The notes under the pieces: model-generated
What the model was told of the DNA's origin: nothing
What the model saw: only the letters and a program-made list of their open reading frames with translations
Databases searched by the model: none
Shown here: positions 16,460 through 22,908 of the stretch, piece by piece
Position numbering within the stretch: position 1 is the first letter of the stretch
Layout: each line of letters starts with the position of its first letter
Origin: Selenomonadaceae bacterium UBA2897
GTDB taxonomy: Bacteria; Bacillota; Negativicutes; Selenomonadales; Selenomonadaceae
Direction of reading: 5' to 3'
Length of the DNA stretch: 27,518 nt
Assembly: GCA_002350105.1 (NCBI GenBank)
Contig: DEDT01000007.1
Span: 12,326 to 39,843 of the forward strand
Program-made: the position numbers and the translations under genes

Positions 16460-16502
16460 TAAATTTTACCAATAAATACCATATATGTGGGAAATTTTAC
16501 CA
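16435..16502 (+). promoter_or_regulatory. enhancer (UAS) array for the sigma-54 activator
   Basis: Three imperfect palindromes share the form TGGTA-N5-TACCA: 16437-16451 (exact, with arms extending to 16435-16453), 16457-16471 (TAGTA left arm) and 16488-16502 (TGGGA left arm). An extra TACCA half-site lies at 16477-16481. The four TACCA half-sites start at 16447, 16467, 16477 and 16498, so spacings are 20, 10 and 21 bp and all lie on one helical face. The first overlaps the end of the activator gene. The array lies about 150-210 bp upstream of the predicted ptsH start, the usual enhancer distance. Confidence 0.78.
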
Positions 16503-16554
16503 ACAATACGAAAGAAGCTGGGGGAAGCTCCCGCTAATGCGAAAGGAATACTTT

Positions 16555-16585
16555 CCGTCGAAGCCTTATAATCTAAGGCTGACGG
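16555..16585. repeat. inverted repeat between UAS and -24/-12 promoter
   Basis: Arms CCGTC and GCCTTA pair with TAAGGC and GACGG around a 5-base loop, with small unpaired spacers. No T run follows, so it is a poor terminator. It could end the activator message by processing or shape the DNA loop; which is unknown. Confidence 0.55.
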
Positions 16586-16621
16586 TGGAAAATAGATAAA
16601 TTTTTCTACCCTTATAAAAGT

Positions 16622-16637
16622 TGGCACATTGTATGCA
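16622..16637 (+). promoter_or_regulatory. sigma-54 (-24/-12) promoter of ptsH
   Basis: TGGCAC at 16622-16627 is followed, with the invariant GG and GC correctly 12 positions apart, by ATGCA (GC at 16635-16636). Against the consensus TGGCACG-N4-TTGCA only two positions differ. The predicted start is near 16648, about 46 bases before the ptsH ATG. No equally good sigma-70 promoter is seen in 16460-16690. Confidence 0.82.
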
Positions 16638-16693
16638 TAATATAGGGCAGAAGATAAGTAAAGTTTTTATAAAGTAGATAGGAGAGATTTATC

Positions 16694-16960
16694 ATGACGC
16701 AGGCAACTGTAACGATCGAGAACAAAACGGGTATTCATGCACGTCCGGCTTCCGTATTCGTGCAGACGGCTTCCAAGTTCAAATCCAAGGTGCAGATTCA
16801 GGCCAAGGGCAAGACGGTCGATGCCAAGAGCATCCTCATGATCATGAGCATGGGCCTGGTCAAGGGCACGGAGATGACGATCTCGGCTGATGGCCCGGAT
16901 GAGGCAGAGGCAGTGAAGGCTCTGCAGGATCTCGTCGCTTCCAAGTTTGGCGAGGAGTAA
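16694..16960 (+). CDS. ptsH: phosphocarrier protein HPr
   Basis: The 88 residues are the usual length for HPr. The active-site motif NKTGIHARPAS contains His15, phosphorylated by enzyme I. The regulatory motif DAKSILMIMSMG contains Ser46, the target of HPr kinase in Firmicutes, so it can in principle serve in carbon catabolite control as well as in phosphate transfer. ATG 16694 follows AGGAGAG. It is transcribed from the -24/-12 element at 16622-16637 and followed by a terminator before ptsI. The upstream activator's HPr domain is clearly related but divergent, while this copy is canonical. Confidence 0.97.
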   Translation: MTQATVTIENKTGIHARPASVFVQTASKFKSKVQIQAKGKTVDAKSILMIMSMGLVKGTEMTISADGPDEAEAVKALQDLVASKFGEE

Positions 16961-17006
16961 TCCCTGTCTGAATAGCTGCAAAAGCTGCAATGAAGCAGCA
17001 GGGGAG

Positions 17007-17041
17007 ACCGCGCCCTGCCCAACGGAGGCGCGGTTTCTTTT
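17007..17041 (+). terminator. intercistronic terminator/attenuator between ptsH and ptsI
   Basis: A perfect 8-bp stem (ACCGCGCC / GGCGCGGT) with a 12-base loop is followed by TTCTTTT. No convincing promoter lies between it and ptsI, so ptsI expression probably depends on partial read-through, giving more HPr than enzyme I. Confidence 0.8.
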
Positions 17042-17127
17042 CGTATGATGAAAAATAGAGAATGTTTTGACAGCTTCAATCTGCGGGGAAGAGGCTGACG
17101 GATTCCTATTGTATGGGGGGAAAAGAA

Positions 17128-18840
17128 ATGGCAGAGAAAGTACGTGGCAAGGGCGTAATTTCCGGCATCGCCATGGGCAAGATCATGCTGGCCGGGCAGA
17201 ATCTGGACGGTTATCTGGTCAACTACAAGCCTGAGGCGAAAGAGACGGAGAAGCAGAAGGCGCAGGCGGCCATCACGGCGGTTGCGGAGAATCTGCGCGA
17301 GAGCATCGAGCAGATGAAGAAGGATGACATGGCTGAGCAAGCCGCCATCCTCGAAGCGCATCGCATGATGATCCAGGATCCGATGATGGCGCAGAACATC
17401 GAGACGAAGGTCGAGGAGCTGGGCAATGCCCCGCGTGCCGTGCTGAAGGCGGCCGAGGAGCAGGCGCAGATGTTCGAGCAGATGGAGGATGACTACTTCG
17501 CTGCCCGCGCCGTCGACCTGCGTGATGTGGGCAAACGTGTCGCGAAGTATATCCTCGGCGTCAAGGAGCCGGAGATCGGCAACGAGAAAGTCGTGCTTTG
17601 CGGCCACGAGATCGAGCCGTCCGTCATCGCCGGCATGCCGACGGACAAGATCGCTGGCGTGCTGCTGGGCGCCGGCAGCACGACCTGCCATGCCGTCATC
17701 ATCGCGAAGTCGCGTGCGATCCCGACCATCGTCGGCCTCGACAAGGAGAACCGCATCGACAAGATTGCCGATGGCGACCGCGTCATCATCGACGGCGAGC
17801 GCGGCGAGGTCACGATCAATCCGGATGAGGAAGAGGTCGCGGCCTACGAGGCGAAATTCAAGAAGCAGCAGGAGCTCGCGGCACACTATGCGGCGTTGCG
17901 TGACTTGCCGGGTGAGACGACGGATGGCGTGCGCGTGGACCTCATGGCCAATATCGGCACGCATATGGACGTCGAGAACGCGCTGAACTACGGTGCCGAG
18001 GGCGTGGGCCTGTTCCGTTCCGAGTTCGTCTTCATGGGCCGCGAGGATATCCCGACCGAGGAAGACCAGTTCAAGGCCTACAAGCAGGCCGTGGAGAAAT
18101 GCGCGGGCAAGCTCTGCGTCATCCGCACCATGGACATCGGCGGCGACAAGCCGCTGCCCTATCTGAACATCCCGCACGAGGACAACCCGTTCCTCGGTTA
18201 TCGCGCCGTGCGCATCAGCCTGCAGCGTCGCGACCTTTTCCTGCCGCAGCTGAAGGCCATCCTGCGCGCCGGTGTATACGGCAAGGCGGCCATCATGATC
18301 CCGATGATCATCAACGTGGCCGAGTTCAAGAAGGTCAAGGAGTTTGTCGAGGAAGCGAAAGTCGAGCTCGCCCATGAGGGTAAGGCCTATGCGGACAACG
18401 TACAGGTCGGCATCATGGTCGAGACGCCGGCGGCGGCCATCATGACGCCGGTGTTCGCGAAGTACGTCGACTTCTTCTCCATCGGCACCAACGATCTTTG
18501 CCAGTACACGCTGGCCGTGGATCGTGGCAACGCGAACATTTCCTATCTCTACAACCACTTCAATCCGGCGGTACTGCGTCTCATCAAGCGCACGGTCGAG
18601 AGTGCCCGCGAGAACGGCATCTGGGCCGGCATGTGCGGCGAGATGGCTTCGGATCCGCACGCAGCCGTGCTGCTCATGGCCATGGGCATGAACGAGCTCT
18701 CCATGAGCGCACCGTCCATCCCGCGCGTCAAGGAGCAGCTGCGCTCCATCAGCTCGGTCAAGGCCAAGGAAATCCTGACCAAGGTCATGCAGATGGAAGA
18801 CGGCGACGAGATCAAGGCTTATCTCGATCAGGTGCTTTAA
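17128..18840 (+). CDS. ptsI: phosphoenolpyruvate-protein phosphotransferase (PTS enzyme I)
   Basis: The protein has 570 residues from ATG 17128, which is about 6 bases after GGGGGGA; the in-frame ATG at 17113 overlaps that binding site. Enzyme I transfers phosphate from PEP to HPr. The phosphorylated His is His188 in GAGSTTCHAVIIAKS (Escherichia coli His189; here the neighbours read TTC instead of TSH). The PEP-binding barrel shows GLFRSEFVFM, RTMDIGGDKPLPYL, ILRAGVYGKAAIMIPM and SIGTNDLCQYTLAVDR. The catalytic Cys503 lies in GMCGEMASDP. All key residues are present. It lies downstream of ptsH on the same strand, separated by a 167-base spacer with a terminator. Confidence 0.97.
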   Translation: MAEKVRGKGVISGIAMGKIMLAGQNLDGYLVNYKPEAKETEKQKAQAAITAVAENLRESIEQMKKDDMAEQAAILEAHRMMIQDPMMAQNIETKVEELGNAPRAVLKAAEEQAQMFEQMEDDYFAARAVDLRDVGKRVAKYILGVKEPEIGNEKVVLCGHEIEPSVIAGMPTDKIAGVLLGAGSTTCHAVIIAKSRAIPTIVGLDKENRIDKIADGDRVIIDGERGEVTINPDEEEVAAYEAKFKKQQELAAHYAALRDLPGETTDGVRVDLMANIGTHMDVENALNYGAEGVGLFRSEFVFMGREDIPTEEDQFKAYKQAVEKCAGKLCVIRTMDIGGDKPLPYLNIPHEDNPFLGYRAVRISLQRRDLFLPQLKAILRAGVYGKAAIMIPMIINVAEFKKVKEFVEEAKVELAHEGKAYADNVQVGIMVETPAAAIMTPVFAKYVDFFSIGTNDLCQYTLAVDRGNANISYLYNHFNPAVLRLIKRTVESARENGIWAGMCGEMASDPHAAVLLMAMGMNELSMSAPSIPRVKEQLRSISSVKAKEILTKVMQMEDGDEIKAYLDQVL

Positions 18841-18864
18841 GGCATATTCCTGTCGCAAGCATGA

Positions 18865-18900
18865 AGGGCATCTCCGCAGGGAGGTGCTCTTTAATCTTTA
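18865..18900 (+). terminator. terminator after ptsI
   Basis: An 11-bp stem with two G-T wobbles (arms 18865-18875 and 18880-18890, loop GCAG) is followed by an interrupted T-rich tract (TTAATCTTT). Confidence 0.65.
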
Positions 18901-18924
18901 TACTTACCGCTTAAAGCAACCAAC

Positions 18925-18974
18925 AAAAGCTGTGTATAACTCAGGGAAAACACCTGGGTTATACACAGCTTTTT
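18925..18974. terminator. strong second terminator with DnaA-box-like arms
   Basis: A 21-bp stem with one G-T wobble (arms 18925-18945 and 18953-18973, loop GAAAACA) begins with A residues and ends in a T run, so it could act on both strands. Each arm contains a TTATACACA sequence in opposite orientation, making it part of the DnaA-box cluster as well. Confidence 0.85.
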
Positions 18975-19001
18975 GTGTTTTGTGGATAAAATTGTGGATA
19001 A
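18931..19001. promoter_or_regulatory. cluster of four DnaA boxes
   Basis: Four matches to TTATNCACA lie within 71 bp: TTATACACA at 18931-18939 (minus) and 18959-18967 (plus), and the exact consensus TTATCCACA at 18981-18989 and 18993-19001 (both minus, 12 bp apart). An AT-rich stretch follows to about 19126. No dnaA, rnpA, rpmH or parAB gene is near, so this is not a typical oriC. It could titrate or regenerate DnaA (datA/DARS-like) or let DnaA modulate aspA. Confidence 0.7.
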
Positions 19002-19063
19002 GTAGTATGTTTGGATAGCTAATATTTATCAATGAAGCTTCCATGATATGTATGCTGTATCTC

Positions 19064-19126
19064 TGTATACTTTAATATACAAATTTTTAAAAAGTACTTG
19101 CGTGTATACAAAATGCGTGCTATGAT
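19064..19126 (+). promoter_or_regulatory. aspA promoter with operator-like palindromes
   Basis: TTGCGT (19098-19103) and an extended -10, TGC-TATGAT (19118-19126), are 17 bp apart. An inverted repeat TGTATA-N6-TATACA lies at 19064-19081, just upstream of the -35. A TGTATACA palindrome lies at 19103-19110 between the two boxes. Repeated TGTATA elements suggest a dimeric regulator that I cannot identify. Confidence 0.75.
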
Positions 19127-19181
19127 AAAGCCATCAAAAGGAAATAACCGCTGCGAACAGCAGCCCGGATACATGATGCAG

Positions 19182-19202
19182 CTGCCCGCCTGACGCGGGC
19201 AG
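19182..19202 (+). other. leader hairpin before the aspA ribosome binding site
   Basis: CTGCCCGC and GCGGGCAG form a perfect 8-bp GC-rich stem with a 5-base loop, ending 4 bases before AAAGGAA. It has no T run. It may stabilise the message or affect ribosome access. Confidence 0.6.
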
Positions 19203-19223
19203 ACAGAAAGGAATGTGGACGAT

Positions 19224-20612
19224 ATGCGTAAGGAACATGATTTCATCGGTGAGCTCGAAGTACCAGACGAGGTTTACTATGGCGTGCAGACGATGCGTGC
19301 CATCGACAACTTCCACATCACGGGGCAGACGCTGGATCCGGACTTCATCCAGTCCATCGCGAAGGTGAAGAAAGCTGCAGCGCTGGCGAACATGGCTACG
19401 GGCCGTCTCGACAAGAAGATCGGCAACGCACTCGTGCAGGCGGCGGATGATATCCTCGCGGGCAAGTTGCTCGACCAGTTCCCCGTCGACCCGATTCAGG
19501 GCGGCGCGGGTACGTCCATCAACATGAACATGAACGAGGTGCTCTGCAACCGTGCCCTCGAGATCCTCGGCCAGTCGCGCGGCCGCTACGACATCGTCTC
19601 GCCGAACAACCACGCGAACATGGCCCAGTCTACGAACGACTCCTTCCCGACGAGCATCAAGGTTTGCCTGAACCACAAGGCGGGCAAGCTCACGGCTGCG
19701 CTCGACCGCCTCGCGACGGAGCTGGAGAAGAAGGCCGTGGAGTACAAGGACGTGCTGAAGATGGGCCGTACGCATCTGCAGGATGCCGTACCCATCACGC
19801 TGGGGCAGGAGATGGGCTCCTACGCCTCCGCCGTACGTCGCGGCATCAAGCGCATCCAGCAAGCGCAGGAGGGTATCCACCTCATCAACATGGGCGGCAC
19901 GGCCGTGGGCACGGGCCTGAACGCCGAGCCAGCCTACATCAGGAAGGTCGCGGAGACGCTCTCCGAGGTTACGGGCGAGCACTACGAGACGGCGGCGAAC
20001 ATGATTGACACCACGAACAATACGGATGGCTTCGCCGATATTTCCAGCTCGATGAAGGTCACGGCCCTCGTGCTCATCAAGATGGCCAACGACTTCCGCC
20101 TCATGGCTTCCGGCCCGCGCTGCGGCCTGAATGAGCTCATCCTGCCGAAGCGCCAGCCGGGGTCCTCCATCATGCCGGGCAAGGTGAACCCGGTCATCGC
20201 CGAGGTGCTCGACCAGGCCTGCTATCAGGTCATCGGCAATGACCTCGCGGTATCTCTGGGTTGCGAGAACGGCCAGTTCGAGCTGAACGTCATGGAGCCG
20301 GTCATGGCCTTCAATATGTTCAACAGCATGAGCTACATGACGAACGCCGTGAACACCTTCGTCGACAAGTTGCTCATCGGCCTCGAGCCGAACCGCCAGC
20401 AGTGCCAGGCCTGGCTCGACAAGAGCGTGGGCGTTGTGACGGCTATGCTGCCGCACATCGGCTATGAGAAGTCCGCGATGCTCGCCAAGGAAGCCTACAA
20501 CACGGGTAAGCCGATCCGTCAGGTCATCCTCGAGAAACACCTCATGGAGAAGGATCGCATGGAGCACATCCTCTCCCCGGAGCAGATGACGACGCCGGGC
20601 ATTGCTGAGTAA
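19224..20612 (+). CDS. aspA: aspartate ammonia-lyase (aspartase)
   Basis: The protein has 462 residues from ATG 19224; GTG 19215 is too close to the AAAGGAA ribosome binding site. It belongs to the fumarase/aspartase superfamily: GAGTSINMNMNEV, MGRTHLQDAVPITLGQE and the signature loop GSSIMPGKVNP at 313-323, which carries the catalytic Ser. Aspartase rather than fumarase C is suggested by the N-terminal ELEVPDEVYYGVQTMRA and by FELNVMEPVMAFNMF. The enzyme converts aspartate to fumarate and ammonia, feeding fumarate respiration or succinate formation in anaerobes. It is a single-gene unit with its own regulated promoter and a very long terminator. Confidence 0.95.
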   Translation: MRKEHDFIGELEVPDEVYYGVQTMRAIDNFHITGQTLDPDFIQSIAKVKKAAALANMATGRLDKKIGNALVQAADDILAGKLLDQFPVDPIQGGAGTSINMNMNEVLCNRALEILGQSRGRYDIVSPNNHANMAQSTNDSFPTSIKVCLNHKAGKLTAALDRLATELEKKAVEYKDVLKMGRTHLQDAVPITLGQEMGSYASAVRRGIKRIQQAQEGIHLINMGGTAVGTGLNAEPAYIRKVAETLSEVTGEHYETAANMIDTTNNTDGFADISSSMKVTALVLIKMANDFRLMASGPRCGLNELILPKRQPGSSIMPGKVNPVIAEVLDQACYQVIGNDLAVSLGCENGQFELNVMEPVMAFNMFNSMSYMTNAVNTFVDKLLIGLEPNRQQCQAWLDKSVGVVTAMLPHIGYEKSAMLAKEAYNTGKPIRQVILEKHLMEKDRMEHILSPEQMTTPGIAE

Positions 20613-20631
20613 AATATAGTAACGCATATAT

Positions 20632-20696
20632 AAAGGCAGATAGCAGGACGGCAGCCGCGCGGATGCGTGGCTGCCGTCCTGCTATCTGCCTTTTTT
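20632..20696. terminator. very long bidirectional terminator between aspA and the VanW-family gene
   Basis: Perfect 25-bp arms (20632-20656 and 20669-20693) can be extended by 4 more pairs (one G-T) in the loop. A residues precede it and six T residues follow. The minus-strand stop codon is 2 bases beyond it, so it ends both convergent genes. Confidence 0.95.
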
Positions 20697-20697
20697 A

Positions 20698-21942
20698 TCA
20701 GTTGTAGTTATCCGTATGCAGGAATTCTTCCCTGGCTACGTTGTCACCCAGATACCAGAGGCGGTAGATGGAGGGGTGGGAGCCGGAGCCGCGGTTCGTG
20801 AGGCGGATCGTCTGGCCGCCGAGGTCGTTCTTGTTGCCGAGCACATAGAAGGTGATCGAGTTCGTGGTCAGCGCGACCTTCAGGATGACGTTGTGCGCGA
20901 GGTCATTGCGGAACTGGAAGTCCAGCAGGCCGTCGGCCACGGTCGCATCACGGCCGGGCGGGCAATAGGTGGAGGGGAAGAAATGCGGCGTGCGGATCGT
21001 CGGCGTGAGGCCGGCCAGCAGCACGGCATTGTAGAGCGTCGAGCTCACCTGGCAGACGCCGCCGCCCACGTCGATGGCGTGCTGGCCGTCGACGATGACG
21101 CCGGCATTCTTGTAGCCGGCCGCACGGGTGCGCGGTCCCACCGTGTCGTTGAAGGAGAATACGCCACCGCTGCGGACCATCACGTCGTGCAGCTTGTCGG
21201 CAGCGATGCGGATATTGGTCGCGCGGTCACCGGGTCGGAACGTCGTCGTGTAGGTGGCGAGTACGTTCTGGATGGGTGCCACATCCTCATCGGTGATGCG
21301 GGGCTGTTCCTCATCCGGAGTCAGTTCCTTTTTAAACGTCAGCTTCAGCTGGCGCAGTTTCGGGTCGGCTTCCTGCTGCACGGCATCCATGTCGGTGGTT
21401 TTGCCGACAACCTCCGGCATATGCTTGATCGTGCCGTCTCCCTGTACTTCTACATAGGCGTCCTTAGGTGGCGTGTCAATCTGCTGCTTGATGGTCTGCA
21501 GCTTGTCATGCAGGGCCTGTTCGTTATAGGTGGCCGTCATGGCGATGTTCTTGCCCGTGATAGCATAGCGCATCTGGTTCAGCAGGTTGGCGGGCAGGGA
21601 TGCATCACGTCCGATGGCGTAGGCCGCGTCAGCTGCCTGGTCGGCTTCGGCCTGCAGCTGGATATCGGCGGGAGCGATGTTGAATTTTTTCTGGCCATAG
21701 GTCAGCGTGAGCGCCTGATGCTGCAGTTTGGCCTGTGCCTGATTTTTGAACCACTGCGCGGCTTCATCGCGCGTCATGCCCGCCAGCGTCGTACCTTCGG
21801 AGGAGACGCCCATGGCTATGCGGCCGTTGTTCTGGACGGATACGGCGATGCCGCCCACGGTGGCCACGGCGAAGCAGGTGCCGCAGATGATGCCGGCCGC
21901 CAGCTTGCCAATGCCGATGGATTGGATATCTATGATAAACAC
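20698..21942 (-). CDS. VanW-family membrane-anchored envelope protein
   Basis: The protein has 414 residues from a minus-strand GTG at 21942. The open frame continues upstream to 22026, but that part contains an extended -10 box and lacks a ribosome binding site, so the shorter start is chosen; the ribosome binding site for GTG is also weak. One N-terminal membrane helix (about 12-35) is followed by a peptidoglycan-binding-4-like region (AGMTRDEAAQWF...) and the VanW domain with TTFRPGDRATNIRIAA, SGGVFSFNDTVGPRT and IDVGGGVCQVSSTLYNAVLLAGL. VanW was first seen in vancomycin-resistance clusters, but most members are housekeeping envelope proteins of unknown activity, like Bacillus YoaR. No van genes are nearby, so resistance is not implied. 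Confidence 0.92.
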   Translation of the reverse strand: MFIIDIQSIGIGKLAAGIICGTCFAVATVGGIAVSVQNNGRIAMGVSSEGTTLAGMTRDEAAQWFKNQAQAKLQHQALTLTYGQKKFNIAPADIQLQAEADQAADAAYAIGRDASLPANLLNQMRYAITGKNIAMTATYNEQALHDKLQTIKQQIDTPPKDAYVEVQGDGTIKHMPEVVGKTTDMDAVQQEADPKLRQLKLTFKKELTPDEEQPRITDEDVAPIQNVLATYTTTFRPGDRATNIRIAADKLHDVMVRSGGVFSFNDTVGPRTRAAGYKNAGVIVDGQHAIDVGGGVCQVSSTLYNAVLLAGLTPTIRTPHFFPSTYCPPGRDATVADGLLDFQFRNDLAHNVILKVALTTNSITFYVLGNKNDLGGQTIRLTNRGSGSHPSIYRLWYLGDNVAREEFLHTDNYN

Positions 21943-21984
21943 TTCTTTCCATATAAGGATATACGTATAAATCGATACAGTCCT

Positions 21985-21993
21985 AGTATAGCA
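21985..21993 (-). promoter_or_regulatory. extended -10 promoter of the VanW-family gene
   Basis: On the minus strand TGC-TATACT forms an extended -10 without a clear -35. Transcription would start near 21978, about 36 bases before the GTG at 21942, which supports that start. Confidence 0.6.
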
Positions 21994-22020
21994 TGGACAC
22001 TGCGGCAAGGCACGATAATT

Positions 22021-22049
22021 TTGCAATTTTCTTTGTCTCGTCCTATAAT
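22021..22049 (+). promoter_or_regulatory. sigma-70-type promoter of ung
   Basis: TTGCAA (22021-22026) and TATAAT (22044-22049) are 17 bp apart. The start is predicted near 22056. Confidence 0.85.
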
Positions 22050-22061
22050 CGGCTTATAAAG

Positions 22062-22088
22062 GGCTGACTTGTGCTCAGCCAATCTTTT
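22062..22088 (+). other. small hairpin with T-rich tail in the ung leader
   Basis: A perfect 6-bp stem (GGCTGA / TCAGCC, 7-base loop) is followed by AATCTTTT, between the promoter and the ribosome binding site. It may act as a weak attenuator or 5' stabiliser. Confidence 0.45.
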
Positions 22089-22108
22089 CAGGAAAAGAGC
22101 GATAGAGT

Positions 22109-22783
22109 ATGGAGATTTTTCATAATGACTGGGCTCCGCTGCTGACGCCGGAGCTTGCGAAGCCCTACTACCGCCAGTTGCGGCAGTTCCTCATCAATGA
22201 GTACCGTACGCGGACCGTCTATCCCGACATGTATGCCATCTTCAATGCCCTGCATTACACGAGCTATGAAGATACGAAAGTGGTCATCCTCGGGCAGGAT
22301 CCCTACCATGGGCCGGGACAGGCGCATGGCCTCTCCTTCTCGGTGCTGCCGGGCGTGCCCGCGCCGCCGAGCCTGCAGAATATCTTTCGGGAGCTCCACG
22401 ATGATCTCGGCTGCTTCATCCCGAACAACGGCTGCCTGAAGCCCTGGGCGGAGCAGGGCGTACTGCTGCTCAACACGGTTCTCACCGTGCGCGCTCATCA
22501 GGCGAACTCTCATCGCGGGCAGGGCTGGGAGCAGTTTACGGATCACATCATCGAGCTGCTCAATGCGCGCGAGAAACCGCTGGCCTTCATCCTCTGGGGG
22601 ACGCCGGCGCGGCGCAAGAAGGCGATGATCACGAGCCCGCAGCACTACGTCGTCGAGTCGCCGCATCCGAGCCCGCTCTCAGCGCAGCGCGGCTTCTTCG
22701 GCAGCCGTCCTTTCTCCCGTGTCAACGACTTCCTCCGGCAGACCGGCCAGACGCCAATCGACTGGCAGATTCCGAATATTTGA
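22109..22783 (+). CDS. ung: uracil-DNA glycosylase (family 1)
   Basis: The 224 residues are normal for family 1 UDG. It excises uracil from DNA to start base-excision repair. Motif A GQDPYHGPGQAHGLSFS contains the catalytic Asp64, at the same number as in Escherichia coli. LLNTVLTV follows in the middle. The DNA-intercalating loop HPSPLSAQRGFFGSRPFS contains His186, the second catalytic residue. ATG 22109 follows AGGAAAAGAG. A promoter lies directly upstream. It is divergent from the VanW-family gene and separate from the LacI gene, which has its own promoter. Confidence 0.97.
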   Translation: MEIFHNDWAPLLTPELAKPYYRQLRQFLINEYRTRTVYPDMYAIFNALHYTSYEDTKVVILGQDPYHGPGQAHGLSFSVLPGVPAPPSLQNIFRELHDDLGCFIPNNGCLKPWAEQGVLLLNTVLTVRAHQANSHRGQGWEQFTDHIIELLNAREKPLAFILWGTPARRKKAMITSPQHYVVESPHPSPLSAQRGFFGSRPFSRVNDFLRQTGQTPIDWQIPNI

Positions 22784-22843
22784 AGCCGCATGACGCAGGA
22801 TATTGCCTGTTTTGCAAAGTGTGGAACCGTATGCAGAAAATGC

Positions 22844-22872
22844 TTGCCTAAAGGAGCTTTTTCTCGTAAAAT
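22844..22872 (+). promoter_or_regulatory. sigma-70-type promoter of the LacI-family gene
   Basis: TTGCCT (22844-22849) and TAAAAT (22867-22872) are 17 bp apart, 36 bases before the GTG start. Confidence 0.78.
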
Positions 22873-22908
22873 CGTAGGTAGCAAAAGAGAAAGGGCAGGT
22901 ATTGCAGC

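Noticed and set aside
17067..17112. TTGACA at 17067-17072 as a ptsI promoter
   Set aside because: No acceptable -10 box lies 15-19 bp downstream; the first candidate, TATTGT at 17107, is 34 bp away.
16798..18858. Long minus-strand open frame (686 codons) opposite ptsI, and similar long frames opposite the activator (14693-16141), aspA (19134-20627) and ung/LacI (22645-24147)
   Set aside because: They are mirror frames created by strong codon bias in GC-rich genes. They lack ribosome binding sites and recognisable domains, and the plus-strand genes are certain.
18925..19126. DnaA-box cluster plus AT-rich stretch as the chromosomal origin
   Set aside because: No dnaA, dnaN, rpmH, rnpA or parAB gene flanks it and the neighbours are metabolic genes. 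Kept only as a DnaA-box cluster.
19174..19194. Tiny leader frame (M-M-Q-L-P-A-stop) before aspA
   Set aside because: It has no ribosome binding site and overlaps the hairpin; it is too short to judge.
20698..21942. VanW protein as evidence of vancomycin resistance
   Set aside because: No vanA/B ligase, vanH, vanX or two-component genes are nearby; VanW-domain proteins are common in sensitive Firmicutes.
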